This document shows, one piece after another, positions 1 through 8,860 of a stretch of 64,000 bases of DNA (position 1 is its first letter; every line of letters starts with the position of its first letter). The stretch comes from Corynebacterium auris. Its GTDB lineage: Bacteria > Actinomycetota > Actinomycetes > Mycobacteriales > Mycobacteriaceae. The position numbers were made by a program, and so were the translations under genes. The stretch is from contig NZ_CP047047.1 in NCBI RefSeq assembly GCF_030408575.1, positions 806,001 through 870,000 of the forward strand. The letters are read 5' to 3'. The notes beneath the pieces are model-generated. The model did not search any database. It worked only from the letters and a program-made list of their open reading frames with translations, and was not told the origin of the DNA.

Positions 1-98
1 GGCGCGTGCGCGCTCTCGTTGGAGGACAGCTTCACCGCCGTCTCATTGCGCGTCCCGGGTACGTAGGCGGGCAGGTCACTAAGGTCCGGGCGGATCAT
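1..98 (-). CDS. pat: HisC-like aromatic/histidinol-phosphate aminotransferase, N-terminal fragment
   Basis: A partial gene that leaves the window at base 1. Reading leftward from the ATG at 98 gives 32 residues beginning MIRPDLSDLPAYVPG and continuing through KLSSNES. An N-terminal PAYVPG segment followed by a K-L-S-S-N-E element is typical of the PLP-dependent HisC/phenylalanine aminotransferase (Pat) family of actinobacteria, which makes aromatic amino acids or histidinol phosphate. It starts 12 bases after the prs stop, so it is probably the last visible member of a glmU-prs-pat transcript. The catalytic lysine lies outside the window, so HisC and Pat cannot be separated here. Confidence 0.6.
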   Translation of the reverse strand, partial: MIRPDLSDLPAYVPGTRNETAVKLSSNESAHA

Positions 99-110
99 TG
101 CGGGCTACCC

Positions 111-1088
111 CTAGGCCTGGCCCTCGAACAGCGTCGTCACCGAGCCGTTCTCGAAGATCTCGTGGATCGTCTTGGCCAGGAGCGGGGCGATGGAAAGGAC
201 GGTGAGGTTGTCCCAGCCCTCGGTGTCCTGCGGCAGCGTGTCGGTGGTGATGACCTCCGAGGCGCCGCACTGGCTGAGGCGCTGGCGGGCGGGGCCGGAG
301 AAGACGCCGTGGGTGGTGGCGATAAGCACGGACTTGGCGCCGGCGTCCTTGAGCACGCCGACGGCGCCGGCGATGGTCCCGCCGGTGTCGATCATGTCGT
401 CCATGAGGATGCAGTCCTTGCCCAAAACGTCGCCGACAACGCGGTTGGACACGACCTTGTTGGCGGCGTCGATGTCGCGAGTCTTGTGGACGAAGGCCAT
501 GGGGGCGTCGCCAAGCGTATTGGCCCACTTCTCGGCGGTCTTGACGCGGCCGGCGTCGGGGGAGACCACACAGAGGTTGTCCAGCGGGTACTTCGACTTG
601 ATGTAGTCGGTGAGGATGGGCATGGCGTGCATGTGGTCGACCGGGCCGTCGAAGAAGCCCTGGATCTGGTCCGTGTGCAGGTCGACGGAGACGATGCGGT
701 CCGCGCCCGCGGCGGAGAGAAGATCGGCGATGAGGCGAGCGGAGATGGGCTCGCGGCCGCGGTGCTTCTTGTCCTGGCGGGCGTAGGGGTAGAAGGGCAG
801 GATCGCGGTGATGCGCTTCGCCGAGCCGCGTTTGAGCGCGTCGATCATGATGAGCTGCTCCATGATCCACTTGTTCAGCGGCTGGGAGTGGGACTGCATG
901 ACAAAGCAGTCGGAACCGCGGACGGACTCCTCGAAGCGGATGAAGATCTCGCCGTTGGCGAAGTCGCGAGCGGTCGTCGGGACGAGCTCGATACCGAGTT
1001 CCTTGGCTACCTCCCTGGCAAGCGCGGGGTGGGCGCGGCCGGTGAAAAGCTTGAGGTCTTTGTGGCTCTCGGTGGAATATCCGGTCAT
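111..1088 (-). CDS. prs: Ribose-phosphate pyrophosphokinase
   Basis: PRPP synthase transfers pyrophosphate from ATP to ribose-5-phosphate and feeds nucleotide, histidine, tryptophan and NAD synthesis; in mycolata PRPP is also the source of the arabinan of the cell wall. The 325-residue product has the normal family length. Visible hallmarks are the ATP-site segment PYARQDKK (about residues 101-108), the DLHTDQIQGFF segment (136-146) and the PRPP-binding loop DDMIDTGGT (230-238). An AAGGAA ribosome site precedes the ATG. The gene begins 8 bases after glmU, so the two are very likely cotranscribed. Cytoplasmic; assignment is secure. Confidence 0.97.
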   Translation of the reverse strand: MTGYSTESHKDLKLFTGRAHPALAREVAKELGIELVPTTARDFANGEIFIRFEESVRGSDCFVMQSHSQPLNKWIMEQLIMIDALKRGSAKRITAILPFYPYARQDKKHRGREPISARLIADLLSAAGADRIVSVDLHTDQIQGFFDGPVDHMHAMPILTDYIKSKYPLDNLCVVSPDAGRVKTAEKWANTLGDAPMAFVHKTRDIDAANKVVSNRVVGDVLGKDCILMDDMIDTGGTIAGAVGVLKDAGAKSVLIATTHGVFSGPARQRLSQCGASEVITTDTLPQDTEGWDNLTVLSIAPLLAKTIHEIFENGSVTTLFEGQA

Positions 1089-1096
1089 GGTGTTCC

Positions 1097-2536
1097 TTAC
1101 TTCTCGCGTGCTTTCTTCGCGGCCTCGGCCGCATCCGTGCCAGGCCGGTTTTTCTCCACCCAGCCCTCGATGTTTCGTTGGCGGCCCTCCTTGATGGCGA
1201 GGGCTCCCGCTGGCACGTCCTGGGTCACTACTGTACCCGCGCCCGTGTACGCGCCATCACCGACCGTGACCGGGGCGACGAACATGGTGTCGGAGCCGGT
1301 GCGGCAGTAGTCGCCGATGGTGGTGTGGTGCTTGGACACGCCGTCGTAGTTGGCAAAGACGCTGGAGGCGCCGATGTTGGACTCACGGCCCACGGTCGCG
1401 TCGCCGATGTAGGTCAGGTGCGGCACCTTCGAGCCAGGCCCGATCTTGGCGTTCTTCGACTCAACGAAGCCGCCGAGCTTGCCGTCCTCGCCGAGCTCCG
1501 TGCCCGGGCGAATGTAGGTGAAGGGGCCGACGGTGGCGCGGGCGCCGATCACGCCGAGCTCGCCCTGGGTGCGCACCACAGTGGCCTCCTCACCGACCTC
1601 CATGTCGGTCAAGGTGGTGTCGGGGCCGATCTCGGCGCGGTCGCCGATGCTCGTGGACCCCCACAGCTGGGTGTTCGGGTGGATGATGACGTCGCGGCCG
1701 ATCTCCACATCCACCCCGATCCAGGTCGTGGCGGGATCGATGACGGTGGCCCCGGCGCGCATGGCGGCCTCGACGGTGCGGCGGTTGAGCTCCCTGCCCG
1801 CCGCGGCGAGCTGGACGCGGTCGTTGACGCCGGCAAGTTCGCGGGCGTCGGGGGCCGTAAAGGCGGCAACCGTCTTGCCGTCGGCGCGCGCGATGCCGAT
1901 AACGTCGGTGATGTAGAGCTCTCCCTGGGCGTTGTCGGTGGTAATGCGGGTCAGTGCCTCGCGCAGCACGCCCCCGTCGAAGGCGAACACGCCGGAGTTG
2001 ACCTCGGTGATGAGCTTCTGCGCGTCGTCGGCGTCCTTCTCCTCGACGATGCCCTGGACGGCCCCGGTGGCGTCGCGAAGAATGCGCCCGTAGCCGGTAG
2101 GATTCTCGGACTCGAGGGAGAGGACGGTGGCGGCGGCGCCGGCGGACTCGTGGGCCTCGATGAGCGCTTCGATGGTGTGGCCGGTCAGCAGCGGCACGTC
2201 CCCGTTGGTCACCACGACGGTGCCGTTGAAGTTGGGCAGCGCCTCGAGGCCCACTTGGACGGCGTGGCCGGTTCCGTTTTGCTCCTCCTGCACGGCCGTG
2301 AGTACCTTCGCCGCCATCTGGTCCGCGATGGCGGCGACGGCGGGGGCGACCTGCTCACGCTGGTGCCCGATGACCGCGACGAGGTGCGAGGGGGAGACCG
2401 AGGCGGCCGCGTGCAGGGAGTGCGAGAGCAGGCTGCGCCCGCCGATCTCGTGCAGCGTTTTCTGCGTGTCCGATTTCATGCGTGTTCCCGCGCCTGCGGC
2501 GAGAACGATGACGGCGCATTCGGAGTGGTGGGGCAC
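1097..2536 (-). CDS. glmU: Bifunctional GlmU: GlcN-1-P acetyltransferase / GlcNAc-1-P uridyltransferase
   Basis: Makes UDP-GlcNAc for peptidoglycan. The 479-residue product has the two expected halves. The N-terminal pyrophosphorylase domain carries LAAGAGTRMKS near residue 12, the GTGHAVQ substrate loop and the NGDVPLL metal site. The C-terminal part, from about residue 240, is a left-handed beta-helix of hexapeptide repeats with the PHLTYIGDATVG active-site region and an NYDG motif. The GTG start at 2536 is supported by an AAGGAAAGGGAG ribosome site 7 bases upstream. The C-terminal tail is Ala/Lys-rich, as in other actinobacterial GlmU. It leads directly into prs. Confidence 0.97.
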   Translation of the reverse strand: MPHHSECAVIVLAAGAGTRMKSDTQKTLHEIGGRSLLSHSLHAAASVSPSHLVAVIGHQREQVAPAVAAIADQMAAKVLTAVQEEQNGTGHAVQVGLEALPNFNGTVVVTNGDVPLLTGHTIEALIEAHESAGAAATVLSLESENPTGYGRILRDATGAVQGIVEEKDADDAQKLITEVNSGVFAFDGGVLREALTRITTDNAQGELYITDVIGIARADGKTVAAFTAPDARELAGVNDRVQLAAAGRELNRRTVEAAMRAGATVIDPATTWIGVDVEIGRDVIIHPNTQLWGSTSIGDRAEIGPDTTLTDMEVGEEATVVRTQGELGVIGARATVGPFTYIRPGTELGEDGKLGGFVESKNAKIGPGSKVPHLTYIGDATVGRESNIGASSVFANYDGVSKHHTTIGDYCRTGSDTMFVAPVTVGDGAYTGAGTVVTQDVPAGALAIKEGRQRNIEGWVEKNRPGTDAAEAAKKAREK

Positions 2537-2636
2537 TCGGGGACTCCCTTTCCTTATTTGGTTGCTTTCCTGGGCTTGCTTTCCGTGGCTGGCAGTGCGT
2601 GAAAAGGCGCTGCGCGGTCCGCAGACAGCTTAACGC

Positions 2637-3884
2637 TTAACCGGCGCGCTGAGAGACGTCCTTCAGGTTCGACGCGCCGATAACGCCGATGAGGCCCATC
2701 GCCGCGAGGAACAGCAGCGTGATCGCCGGCCCGAAGGACGCCAGCAGCGATGTGATCGCGCCCATAACAAGCAGCACCACGCCCATGACGGTGTTCGAGG
2801 CCCCCGTGATCATGGTCCGCCGCGGACCCTCGGCCATGTCCACGAGGTAGGTTTTGCGCGAGACGCGCACCGTCGTGTGCGCGAGGTTGACCAGGAAGAA
2901 GCCGAGGGGCATGACCCAGGCATTCACGCTTGACGACGCCCAATACGCGCTCGCCACAAGCACAACGAGCACCACCGAGGCCGTGGCCGCGCTGACCGCC
3001 ATCGCATTCTTGGAGGACTTGTCCGACCAGATCCCGGAAACGCGGCCGCCGATCAGGGCGGAGCCGCCGGAGGCGATGACGAAGGCGCCCAGGCCCGTCA
3101 AGTCCTGGCCCTCCTGCTGGGCGAGCACGATGATGAACGGCGTGGACAGGGAGGTCACCAGCATCAGTGAGCGCACCAGGAGGAACCGGCGCAAAGGCTT
3201 GTCGTCGCGGACCAGGTCGTAGGTGGCCCGGACCCAACTCCGGTCCTTTTCTTCTACTTCGTGTTTGCCGGGTGGTTCCTGGATACGGGAGAAGACGAGG
3301 CTGGCCAGCACCCAGGTGGCCGCGCCGCCGCCGAGGAGCGCCACGATGACCCAGCGCGGCGGCTGTTCCGGCAGAAAGGTCAAAGCGAGGCCGATGGCAA
3401 GGGTGAACGCCCCGGACAAGGCCGTCGCGCGGCCGGTGATGAGCCCGCGCCGGCCCTTTTCCACCGTGCGCCCCTGTACGTCCTTGCCCGTGATCGAGCA
3501 GATCGCACGGAAGACCGACAAGACGCCCAGCAGTGCGATGACCGTGACGCCGAGCACGACGCCTTTGAGGAACATCGCCGCCACGGCGATCCCGGCCGCC
3601 GCCGCTGCCTGGCCGAGGGAGCCCAGCAGCCAGATGCGCTTGCGCTCCGGCTTCGAGCTGATCCACGGGCTCAACGCCGCCTGGGGCAGCATGGACCCAG
3701 ACTCGCGGACCGGTACGAGTAGGGCAGTCAGTGCGGCCGGCACGCCGGCGGCGGTGAACAGCCACGGCAGGACCGTCTTCGCCGCGACGATCTGGTCGCC
3801 GATTCCCTGCAGGCCGTTGGACCAGATGAATCGCCGGGCATTAGCTTCCTGGTGCTCCGGCTTTCCCGGCGTTTCCTCGCTCAT
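2637..3884 (-). CDS. MFS transporter, unknown substrate
   Basis: A 415-residue polytopic membrane protein with about 12 hydrophobic helices, consistent with a major facilitator. The reading frame is open back to 4022, but that would run into tRNA-Gln. The ATG at 3884 (MSEETPGKPEHQ) gives the normal length and starts just before the first helix. No motif indicates a substrate. A conspicuous feature is the early segment with LVPVRESGSMLPQAALSPWI, which resembles a small clade of actinobacterial MFS proteins. It lies between tRNA-Gln and glmU on the same strand, 100 bases upstream of glmU, and need not be functionally linked to either. Confidence 0.75.
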   Translation of the reverse strand: MSEETPGKPEHQEANARRFIWSNGLQGIGDQIVAAKTVLPWLFTAAGVPAALTALLVPVRESGSMLPQAALSPWISSKPERKRIWLLGSLGQAAAAAGIAVAAMFLKGVVLGVTVIALLGVLSVFRAICSITGKDVQGRTVEKGRRGLITGRATALSGAFTLAIGLALTFLPEQPPRWVIVALLGGGAATWVLASLVFSRIQEPPGKHEVEEKDRSWVRATYDLVRDDKPLRRFLLVRSLMLVTSLSTPFIIVLAQQEGQDLTGLGAFVIASGGSALIGGRVSGIWSDKSSKNAMAVSAATASVVLVVLVASAYWASSSVNAWVMPLGFFLVNLAHTTVRVSRKTYLVDMAEGPRRTMITGASNTVMGVVLLVMGAITSLLASFGPAITLLFLAAMGLIGVIGASNLKDVSQRAG

Positions 3885-3984
3885 AACGGTTAATCGTAAA
3901 AGCGCCGCGCGGGGTCCGCCGGATAAGCATGTACTAATTTTCCGGTTCAGGGGCCGGTGCTGCTGAGCGCGGTTGACTGAAATA

Positions 3985-4020
3985 GAGCTTCCCCGCTGAG
4001 CTTCCCCACAGAGCTTCCCC
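3985..4020. repeat. Three tandem 13-bp copies of the tRNA-Gln 3' end
   Basis: GAGCTTCCCC occurs at 3985-3994, 3998-4007 and 4011-4020 with an exact 13-base period; only the last three bases of each unit vary. The third copy contains the 3' acceptor strand and discriminator of the tRNA-Gln gene, read on the minus strand as GGGGAAGCTC. The two extra units lie directly downstream of the tRNA. This looks like slippage or repeated duplication of the tRNA 3' end; an attachment-site origin is possible but no element is attached. Confidence 0.8.
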
Positions 4021-4085
4021 ACCAGGACTCGAACCTAGAATGACGGTACCAAAAACCGTAGTGTTGCCAATTACACCATGGGGAA
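4014..4085 (-). tRNA. tRNA-Gln (anticodon TTG)
   Basis: On the minus strand the sequence folds as a cloverleaf. The acceptor TTCCCCA pairs with TGGGGAA, followed by T8-G9. The anticodon stem ACGGT/ACCGT carries loop TTTTGGT, anticodon TTG. The T arm is CTAGG-TTCGAGT-CCTGG with a four-base variable region, and the discriminator is G. No encoded CCA is present. It reads CAA glutamine codons. It lies upstream of the MFS gene on the same strand. Confidence 0.95.
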
Positions 4086-4164
4086 AGGCAGTTGCTCATT
4101 CTAGCGGATGGGGCGGCAAAGCCTCATACCGGGGCTCGGGTAAATCGTCCGTAGAGTGGTGGGC

Positions 4165-4818
4165 ATGGCTCGCCAGCGAATGTCACGTGCCCAGCGCCGC
4201 GCGCAACTGATCTCCATCGGTCGCGCGGCCTTCGCCGAACGGGGGCTCGACGGTGTGTCAGTAGAGGAGATCGCGGCGCGCGCCGGGGTGTCCAAACCGG
4301 TCCTCTACGAGCACTTCGGCGGCAAGGACGGGCTGTACAAGGCGATCGTGGACGAGGACACCGCCGAGCTCGAGGTGATGATCCTCGAGGCGATCTCGCA
4401 GGGCCGTTGGCGCGAGCGCATCGAAGGCGGGATCGTGGCTCTGCTGACGTTTGTGGAGAAAAACACGGACGGTTTTATGATCCTGGTTCACGGCCAGGTG
4501 CCGGGGGAGGAGAGGACCTTTTCCACCCTGCTCAACCGGTCGATCGCGCAGGTCTCCTCGTTCCTCGGCGTGGCGTTTAATCACCGCGGCCTCGATCCGT
4601 CGATCTCGCCCCTCTACGCGCAGGCGCTAGTGGGCACCGCGTCGAACACTGCGCTGTGGTGGCTGGACCAGCGCTCGCCGGATAAGTACACGGTGGCGGC
4701 CCACATCGCGAACCTGGCCTGGAACGGTTTGCGCGGGATGGAAGCGACGCCGAAAATTGAGCCTGCTCACGACGGCCCGAACCCGGACCCGAACGACGAC
4801 ATCACGGAGGACGAATGA
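4165..4818 (+). CDS. TetR family transcriptional regulator
   Basis: A 217-residue repressor-type protein with an N-terminal TetR helix-turn-helix: the segment GVSVEEIAARAGVSKPVLYEHF at about residues 30-51 is the canonical DNA-binding consensus. The C-terminal ligand domain is helical and ends in a short acidic tail. A GTG at 4156 in the same frame is an alternative start; ATG 4165 (MARQRMSRAQRR) fits the family better. Its stop codon overlaps the mfd start (ATGA at 4815), so translation of mfd is probably coupled to it. No dedicated target gene is visible; the ligand is unknown. Confidence 0.9.
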   Translation: MARQRMSRAQRRAQLISIGRAAFAERGLDGVSVEEIAARAGVSKPVLYEHFGGKDGLYKAIVDEDTAELEVMILEAISQGRWRERIEGGIVALLTFVEKNTDGFMILVHGQVPGEERTFSTLLNRSIAQVSSFLGVAFNHRGLDPSISPLYAQALVGTASNTALWWLDQRSPDKYTVAAHIANLAWNGLRGMEATPKIEPAHDGPNPDPNDDITEDE

Positions 4819-7800
4819 CCGACACCACGCCCGCCCTCGGCGGGTTGCTCACCGTCGCAGCCGGCGACCCGAAGCTGAAGGGGCTGGCGGGCAGCGTTGG
4901 AAAGGAGCGCCTCCACGTCACCGGCATCGACCAGGTACGCAGCTGGGCCACGGCCACGCTGGCGAGGCAGACGCCCGTCCTCCTGGTCACGGCGACCGGG
5001 CACGAGGCGGAGGACCTCGCCGCCGAGCTCGCGGCCCTGCTGGGCGAGGAGCAGGTGGCGCAGCTGCCCGCCCTGGAGACGCTGCCGCACGAGCGCCTCT
5101 CGCCCGCGGCGGACGTCGTCGGCAGGCGCGCGAAGGTGCTGTGGGAGATGCCGCGCGTCATCGTCGCCGCCGCCCGCGCCGCGTGCCAGCCGGTGCTGCC
5201 CGCGATAGAACCGATCGCGGTGGCTCGCGAGCAGGAACACGACTTTGGTGAGCTGACGCAGCGCCTGGTCGGCTACGCCTACGATCACGTCGACATGGTG
5301 TCCAAGCGCGGGGAGTTCGCCACGCGCGGTGGCATCATCGACGTCTTCCCGACCACAGCCGATAACCCGGTGCGCATCGAGTTCTGGGGTGACGAAATCA
5401 CCGACATCCGCACCTTCTCGGTCGCCGATCAGCGCGCCATAGACGAGGTCGAGGCCGTGGAGTTCTTCCCCGCCCGCCAATTGCTTATCGACGCCCCCGT
5501 GGCCGCCCGTGCCGCCGAACTCGCCCGGCAATACCCGTCGAACCCGACCTTGGTGCAGCTGCTGACCCGCATTTCCGAGCACACCTACGCCGATGGGATG
5601 GAGGCGCTCATCCCGGTGCTCACTGACGCCCCCTTCGCGGCCCTGCCCGAGTTGCTTCCGCAAGGGGCGATCGTGCTCGTGACCTCGCCGGAGAAGGTGA
5701 AGGCGCGGGTGGCGGACCTGGAGGCGACCGACCGCGAGTTCCTCGAGGCCGGCTGGGAGGCCGCCGCCATGGGCGCCGAGGGACCCGTCGCCGTGGAGGG
5801 GCTGGACCTCTCGCCAAGCTCGTACCGCTCCTTTGACTCCCTGGAGGTCAGCGCGCGGAAAGCCGGGGTGGCGTGGTGGACCTTCGCCCCGCCCGGTATG
5901 TTCTCCGCCGCGGACGAGGAGACCCTGCCTTTGGAGTTCGATCCGGCGCCGGCACCGAAGGGGGATCCGAAGGCCATCGAGCAGCTCTACGCCACGCTGA
6001 AGCTGCACCTGTCGGACAACAGCGGTACGGCCGCGTTCGTCGCCCCGGCGAAAGGCACCGTGGAGCGCACGGCGGAGCGTCTGCGCGAACGCGGGATCTC
6101 GGCGCGCCTAGCCACCCCCGGCATGGAACCGGTCGCCGGGGCGGTGACCCTGTACCAGGCGCTTTCACACGCGGGTCTGGTCTTTCCCGGCCCGAACCTG
6201 GTGGTGGTCACCGAAACCGACGTGACGGGCAACCGCGTCGGCGACATCGCGGGCGCGAAGCGGCGCGCCCCGCGGCGGCGCAACCGAGTGGATCCCCTCG
6301 CCCTCAAGCCGGGGGACTTCGTGGTCCACGACACGCACGGCATCGGCAAATTCGTGAAGATGGCGGAGCGCACGGTCAAGGCCGGTGACGAGGACTCGCG
6401 CCGCGAGTACATCGTTCTGGAGTACCAGCCAGCCAAGCGCGGCCAGCCGAACGATCAGCTCTGGGTGCCCATGGAGTCGTTGGACCTGCTGAGCAAGTAT
6501 TCCGGCGGAGAGCAGCCGTCGCTATCGAAGATGGGCGGGTCTGACTGGAAAAACACCAAGCGCAAGGCGCGCGCGGCGGTGCGCGAAATCGCCGGGGAGC
6601 TCGTCGAGCTCTACGCCAAGCGTCAGGCCGCGCCGGGCCACGCCTTCGCCCCGGACACCCCGTGGCAGCACGAGATGGAGGACAACTTCCCCTTCGTGGA
6701 AACGGAGGACCAGCTCACCGCAATTGAGGCAGTGAAGTCCGACATGGAAAAGCCCGTCCCGATGGACCGCGTCATCGTCGGCGACGTCGGCTTCGGCAAG
6801 ACGGAAGTGGCAGTGCGCGCCGCGTTCAAGGCTGTCCAGGACGGTATGCAGGTTGCGGTGCTCGTGCCCACGACCCTTCTGGCCCAGCAGCACTTTTCCA
6901 CGTTCAGCCAGCGTATGGACGGCTTCGGGGTCACCGTGCGCGAGCTGTCGCGCTTTACCACTACGAAGGAATCGAAGGAGATTTTCGCGGGGCTTGCCGA
7001 CGGCTCTATTGACGTCGTCATTGGCACCCACCGGCTGCTGCAAACGGGCGTGCACTGGAAGAACCTCGGTCTCATCGTGGTCGACGAGGAGCAGCGCTTC
7101 GGCGTCGAGCACAAGGAACACATCAAGGCGCTCAAGTCGCATGTCGACGTGCTCACGATGACGGCGACGCCGATCCCGCGCACCCTCGAGATGTCTCTGA
7201 CCGGCATCCGCGAGATGACCTCGATCACGACCCCGCCGGAGGACCGCCACCCGGTGCTGACGTACGTCGGCCCGCAGGAGGACAAGCAGATCGCCGCCGC
7301 CATCCGGCGCGAGTTGCTTCGCGACGGCCAGGTCTTCTACATCCACAACAAGGTCACCGACATCGAGAAAACCGCACGCCGCCTGCGCGAGCTCGTCCCG
7401 GAGGCCCGCGTCGTCGTGGCCCACGGCCAGATGTCGGAGCAGGTCCTCGAGCAGACGGTCCAGGGCTTCTGGAATAGGGACTACGACGTGCTGGTGTGCA
7501 CCACCATCGTCGAAACCGGCCTCGACATCGCGAACGCGAACACCCTGATCGTGGAGAACGCGCAGAACATGGGGCTTTCCCAGCTGCACCAGCTGCGCGG
7601 GCGCGTGGGCCGCTCCCGGGACCGCGCCTACGCCTACTTCCTTTACCCGAAGGACAAAACGCTCACCGAGACCTCCTACGACCGCCTGGCCACCATCGCG
7701 CAGAACAACGACCTCGGCGCGGGCATGGCGGTGGCGCAGAAGGACCTCGAGATGCGCGGCGCGGGCAACGTGCTCGGCGCCGAGCAGTCGGGCCACATCG

Positions 7801-8429
7801 CAGGGGTGGGCTTTGACATGTACGTCCGCCTCGTCGGAGAGGCCGTGGAGACCTTTAAAGCCCTCATGTCGGGCGAGACAGTGGACGCGACCGACAAGGG
7901 GCCGAAGGAGATCCGTGTGGACCTGCCCGTGGACGCGCATATCCCCGAGTCCTACATCAACTCCGAGCGCCTGCGCCTCGACGCCTACCGCAAGCTCGCC
8001 GAGGCCCGCGACGACGCCGGCCTGGCAAAGGTCGCCGACGAAATGGTCGACCGCTTCGGCCCTCTGCCCACCGAGGTCGAGCGGCTCATGGCGGTGGCCC
8101 GGCTGCGCCATCAGGCGCGGCGCGCCGGGGTGTCCGACATCGTGGTGCAGGGCTCTCGCCTGAAGTTCCAGCCCGTCGAGCTGCCGGACTCGAAGCAGGT
8201 GCGCCTGAAGCGCCTCTATCCGGGCGCGAATTACCGCGCCGCGGCCAAGGCCCTCCAGGTTCCGTTCCCCCGCTCCGCCAAGGGAGTCAACCAGCCCACG
8301 CTTCGTGACGTCGAACTTCTCCAATGGGTCTCCGATTTTCTGTCCGAGATGTTCGACGTGGAGAAAATCTCCGTGACGGGGTCGACGCCGGCGGAGGAGA
8401 AAAAGAAGGTGTTTTCGGTGAGCGAGTAG
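4815..8429 (+). CDS. mfd: Transcription-repair coupling factor Mfd
   Basis: Mfd removes RNA polymerase stalled at lesions and recruits the UvrABC excision machinery. The 1204-residue length is normal. It has an N-terminal UvrB-like region, a central RNA-polymerase-interaction (CarD-like) domain beginning around LKPGDFVVHDTHGIGKF, and a superfamily 2 translocase core with Walker A GDVGFGKTE at about residues 655-663 and the DEEQ box (DEEQRFG) at about 757, followed by the helicase C domain and TRG/C-terminal domain. The start overlaps the stop of the upstream TetR gene by four bases. Core DNA-repair gene; no abnormality is seen. Confidence 0.97.
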   Translation: MTDTTPALGGLLTVAAGDPKLKGLAGSVGKERLHVTGIDQVRSWATATLARQTPVLLVTATGHEAEDLAAELAALLGEEQVAQLPALETLPHERLSPAADVVGRRAKVLWEMPRVIVAAARAACQPVLPAIEPIAVAREQEHDFGELTQRLVGYAYDHVDMVSKRGEFATRGGIIDVFPTTADNPVRIEFWGDEITDIRTFSVADQRAIDEVEAVEFFPARQLLIDAPVAARAAELARQYPSNPTLVQLLTRISEHTYADGMEALIPVLTDAPFAALPELLPQGAIVLVTSPEKVKARVADLEATDREFLEAGWEAAAMGAEGPVAVEGLDLSPSSYRSFDSLEVSARKAGVAWWTFAPPGMFSAADEETLPLEFDPAPAPKGDPKAIEQLYATLKLHLSDNSGTAAFVAPAKGTVERTAERLRERGISARLATPGMEPVAGAVTLYQALSHAGLVFPGPNLVVVTETDVTGNRVGDIAGAKRRAPRRRNRVDPLALKPGDFVVHDTHGIGKFVKMAERTVKAGDEDSRREYIVLEYQPAKRGQPNDQLWVPMESLDLLSKYSGGEQPSLSKMGGSDWKNTKRKARAAVREIAGELVELYAKRQAAPGHAFAPDTPWQHEMEDNFPFVETEDQLTAIEAVKSDMEKPVPMDRVIVGDVGFGKTEVAVRAAFKAVQDGMQVAVLVPTTLLAQQHFSTFSQRMDGFGVTVRELSRFTTTKESKEIFAGLADGSIDVVIGTHRLLQTGVHWKNLGLIVVDEEQRFGVEHKEHIKALKSHVDVLTMTATPIPRTLEMSLTGIREMTSITTPPEDRHPVLTYVGPQEDKQIAAAIRRELLRDGQVFYIHNKVTDIEKTARRLRELVPEARVVVAHGQMSEQVLEQTVQGFWNRDYDVLVCTTIVETGLDIANANTLIVENAQNMGLSQLHQLRGRVGRSRDRAYAYFLYPKDKTLTETSYDRLATIAQNNDLGAGMAVAQKDLEMRGAGNVLGAEQSGHIAGVGFDMYVRLVGEAVETFKALMSGETVDATDKGPKEIRVDLPVDAHIPESYINSERLRLDAYRKLAEARDDAGLAKVADEMVDRFGPLPTEVERLMAVARLRHQARRAGVSDIVVQGSRLKFQPVELPDSKQVRLKRLYPGANYRAAAKALQVPFPRSAKGVNQPTLRDVELLQWVSDFLSEMFDVEKISVTGSTPAEEKKKVFSVSE

Positions 8430-8473
8430 GCGTCTACGGGTTGCGCGCCCGGTCCCGTAAGATATTCGGGCAT

Positions 8474-8547
8474 GCCCCCATAGCCCAATCGGCAGAGGCA
8501 GTCGACTTAAAATCGATTCAGTGTGGGTTCGAGTCCCACTGGGGGCA
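8474..8547 (+). tRNA. tRNA-Leu (anticodon TAA) with a short variable region
   Basis: A cloverleaf is clear: acceptor GCCCCCA pairs with TGGGGGC; the anticodon stem GTCGA/TCGAT encloses loop CTTAAAA, anticodon TAA; the T arm is GTGGG-TTCGAGT-CCCAC; the discriminator A is followed by genomic CC. The variable region is only five bases (TCAGT), whereas bacterial tRNA-Leu normally has a long variable arm. A TAAGAT -10-like box at 8458-8463 lies 10 bases upstream. It would read UUA, a rare codon in this high-GC sequence. Confidence 0.9.
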
Positions 8548-8548
8548 C

Positions 8549-8860
8549 CGTGTGAAGCCTCGAGGCATAGTTCTGGTTATGTCTCGGGGCCCATGTTTTT
8601 TCGCGCACCGCGTCGTAGAAGAGAGTTTTAGGTTTTCCTCATCCGGACAACCTCGGACTGTTTGGCTGAGGGGGTGTTGGCCTTCAGTGCTATCGGAAAA
8701 GCGGAGTGCCCGACGAGCTTTACCCGCGTGACAGGCAAGTGGCATGAGAAAAGGGTGGTAAAAGATTACTCTACGTATATAATCTCGTTAACTCACTGTG
8801 ATGGTGGAGCGTGAGGCCATGACGTGAGTCCCAGTGTTTCCTCTTCGTGATCGGAGTTTC
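8549..8860. other. Non-coding stretch between tRNA-Leu and the exported protein gene
   Basis: About 310 bases without a credible gene. An open frame on the minus strand at 8518-8745 runs into the tRNA and has no ribosome site or recognisable product. A T6 run occurs at about 8596-8601. The right part is AT-rich and holds a TATAAT box at 8778-8783. Confidence 0.6.
8778..8783 (+). promoter_or_regulatory. Consensus -10 box upstream of the 8861 gene
   Basis: A perfect TATAAT lies in a local AT-rich patch about 78 bases before the ATG at 8861. No good -35 hexamer is seen at 17 bases upstream (only GTGGTA-like). The predicted leader is about 70 bases long. Confidence 0.5.

Noticed and set aside
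6..1310. Long plus-strand open frames across prs and glmU (also 1178-2602)
   Set aside because: They are antisense shadows of high-GC coding sequence; the minus-strand frames carry the complete prs and glmU motifs.
6522..8324. 600-codon minus-strand frame inside mfd
   Set aside because: Shadow frame; mfd motifs on the plus strand are complete.
8518..8745. Minus-strand open frame beside tRNA-Leu
   Set aside because: It overlaps the tRNA gene, has no ribosome site and no recognisable product.
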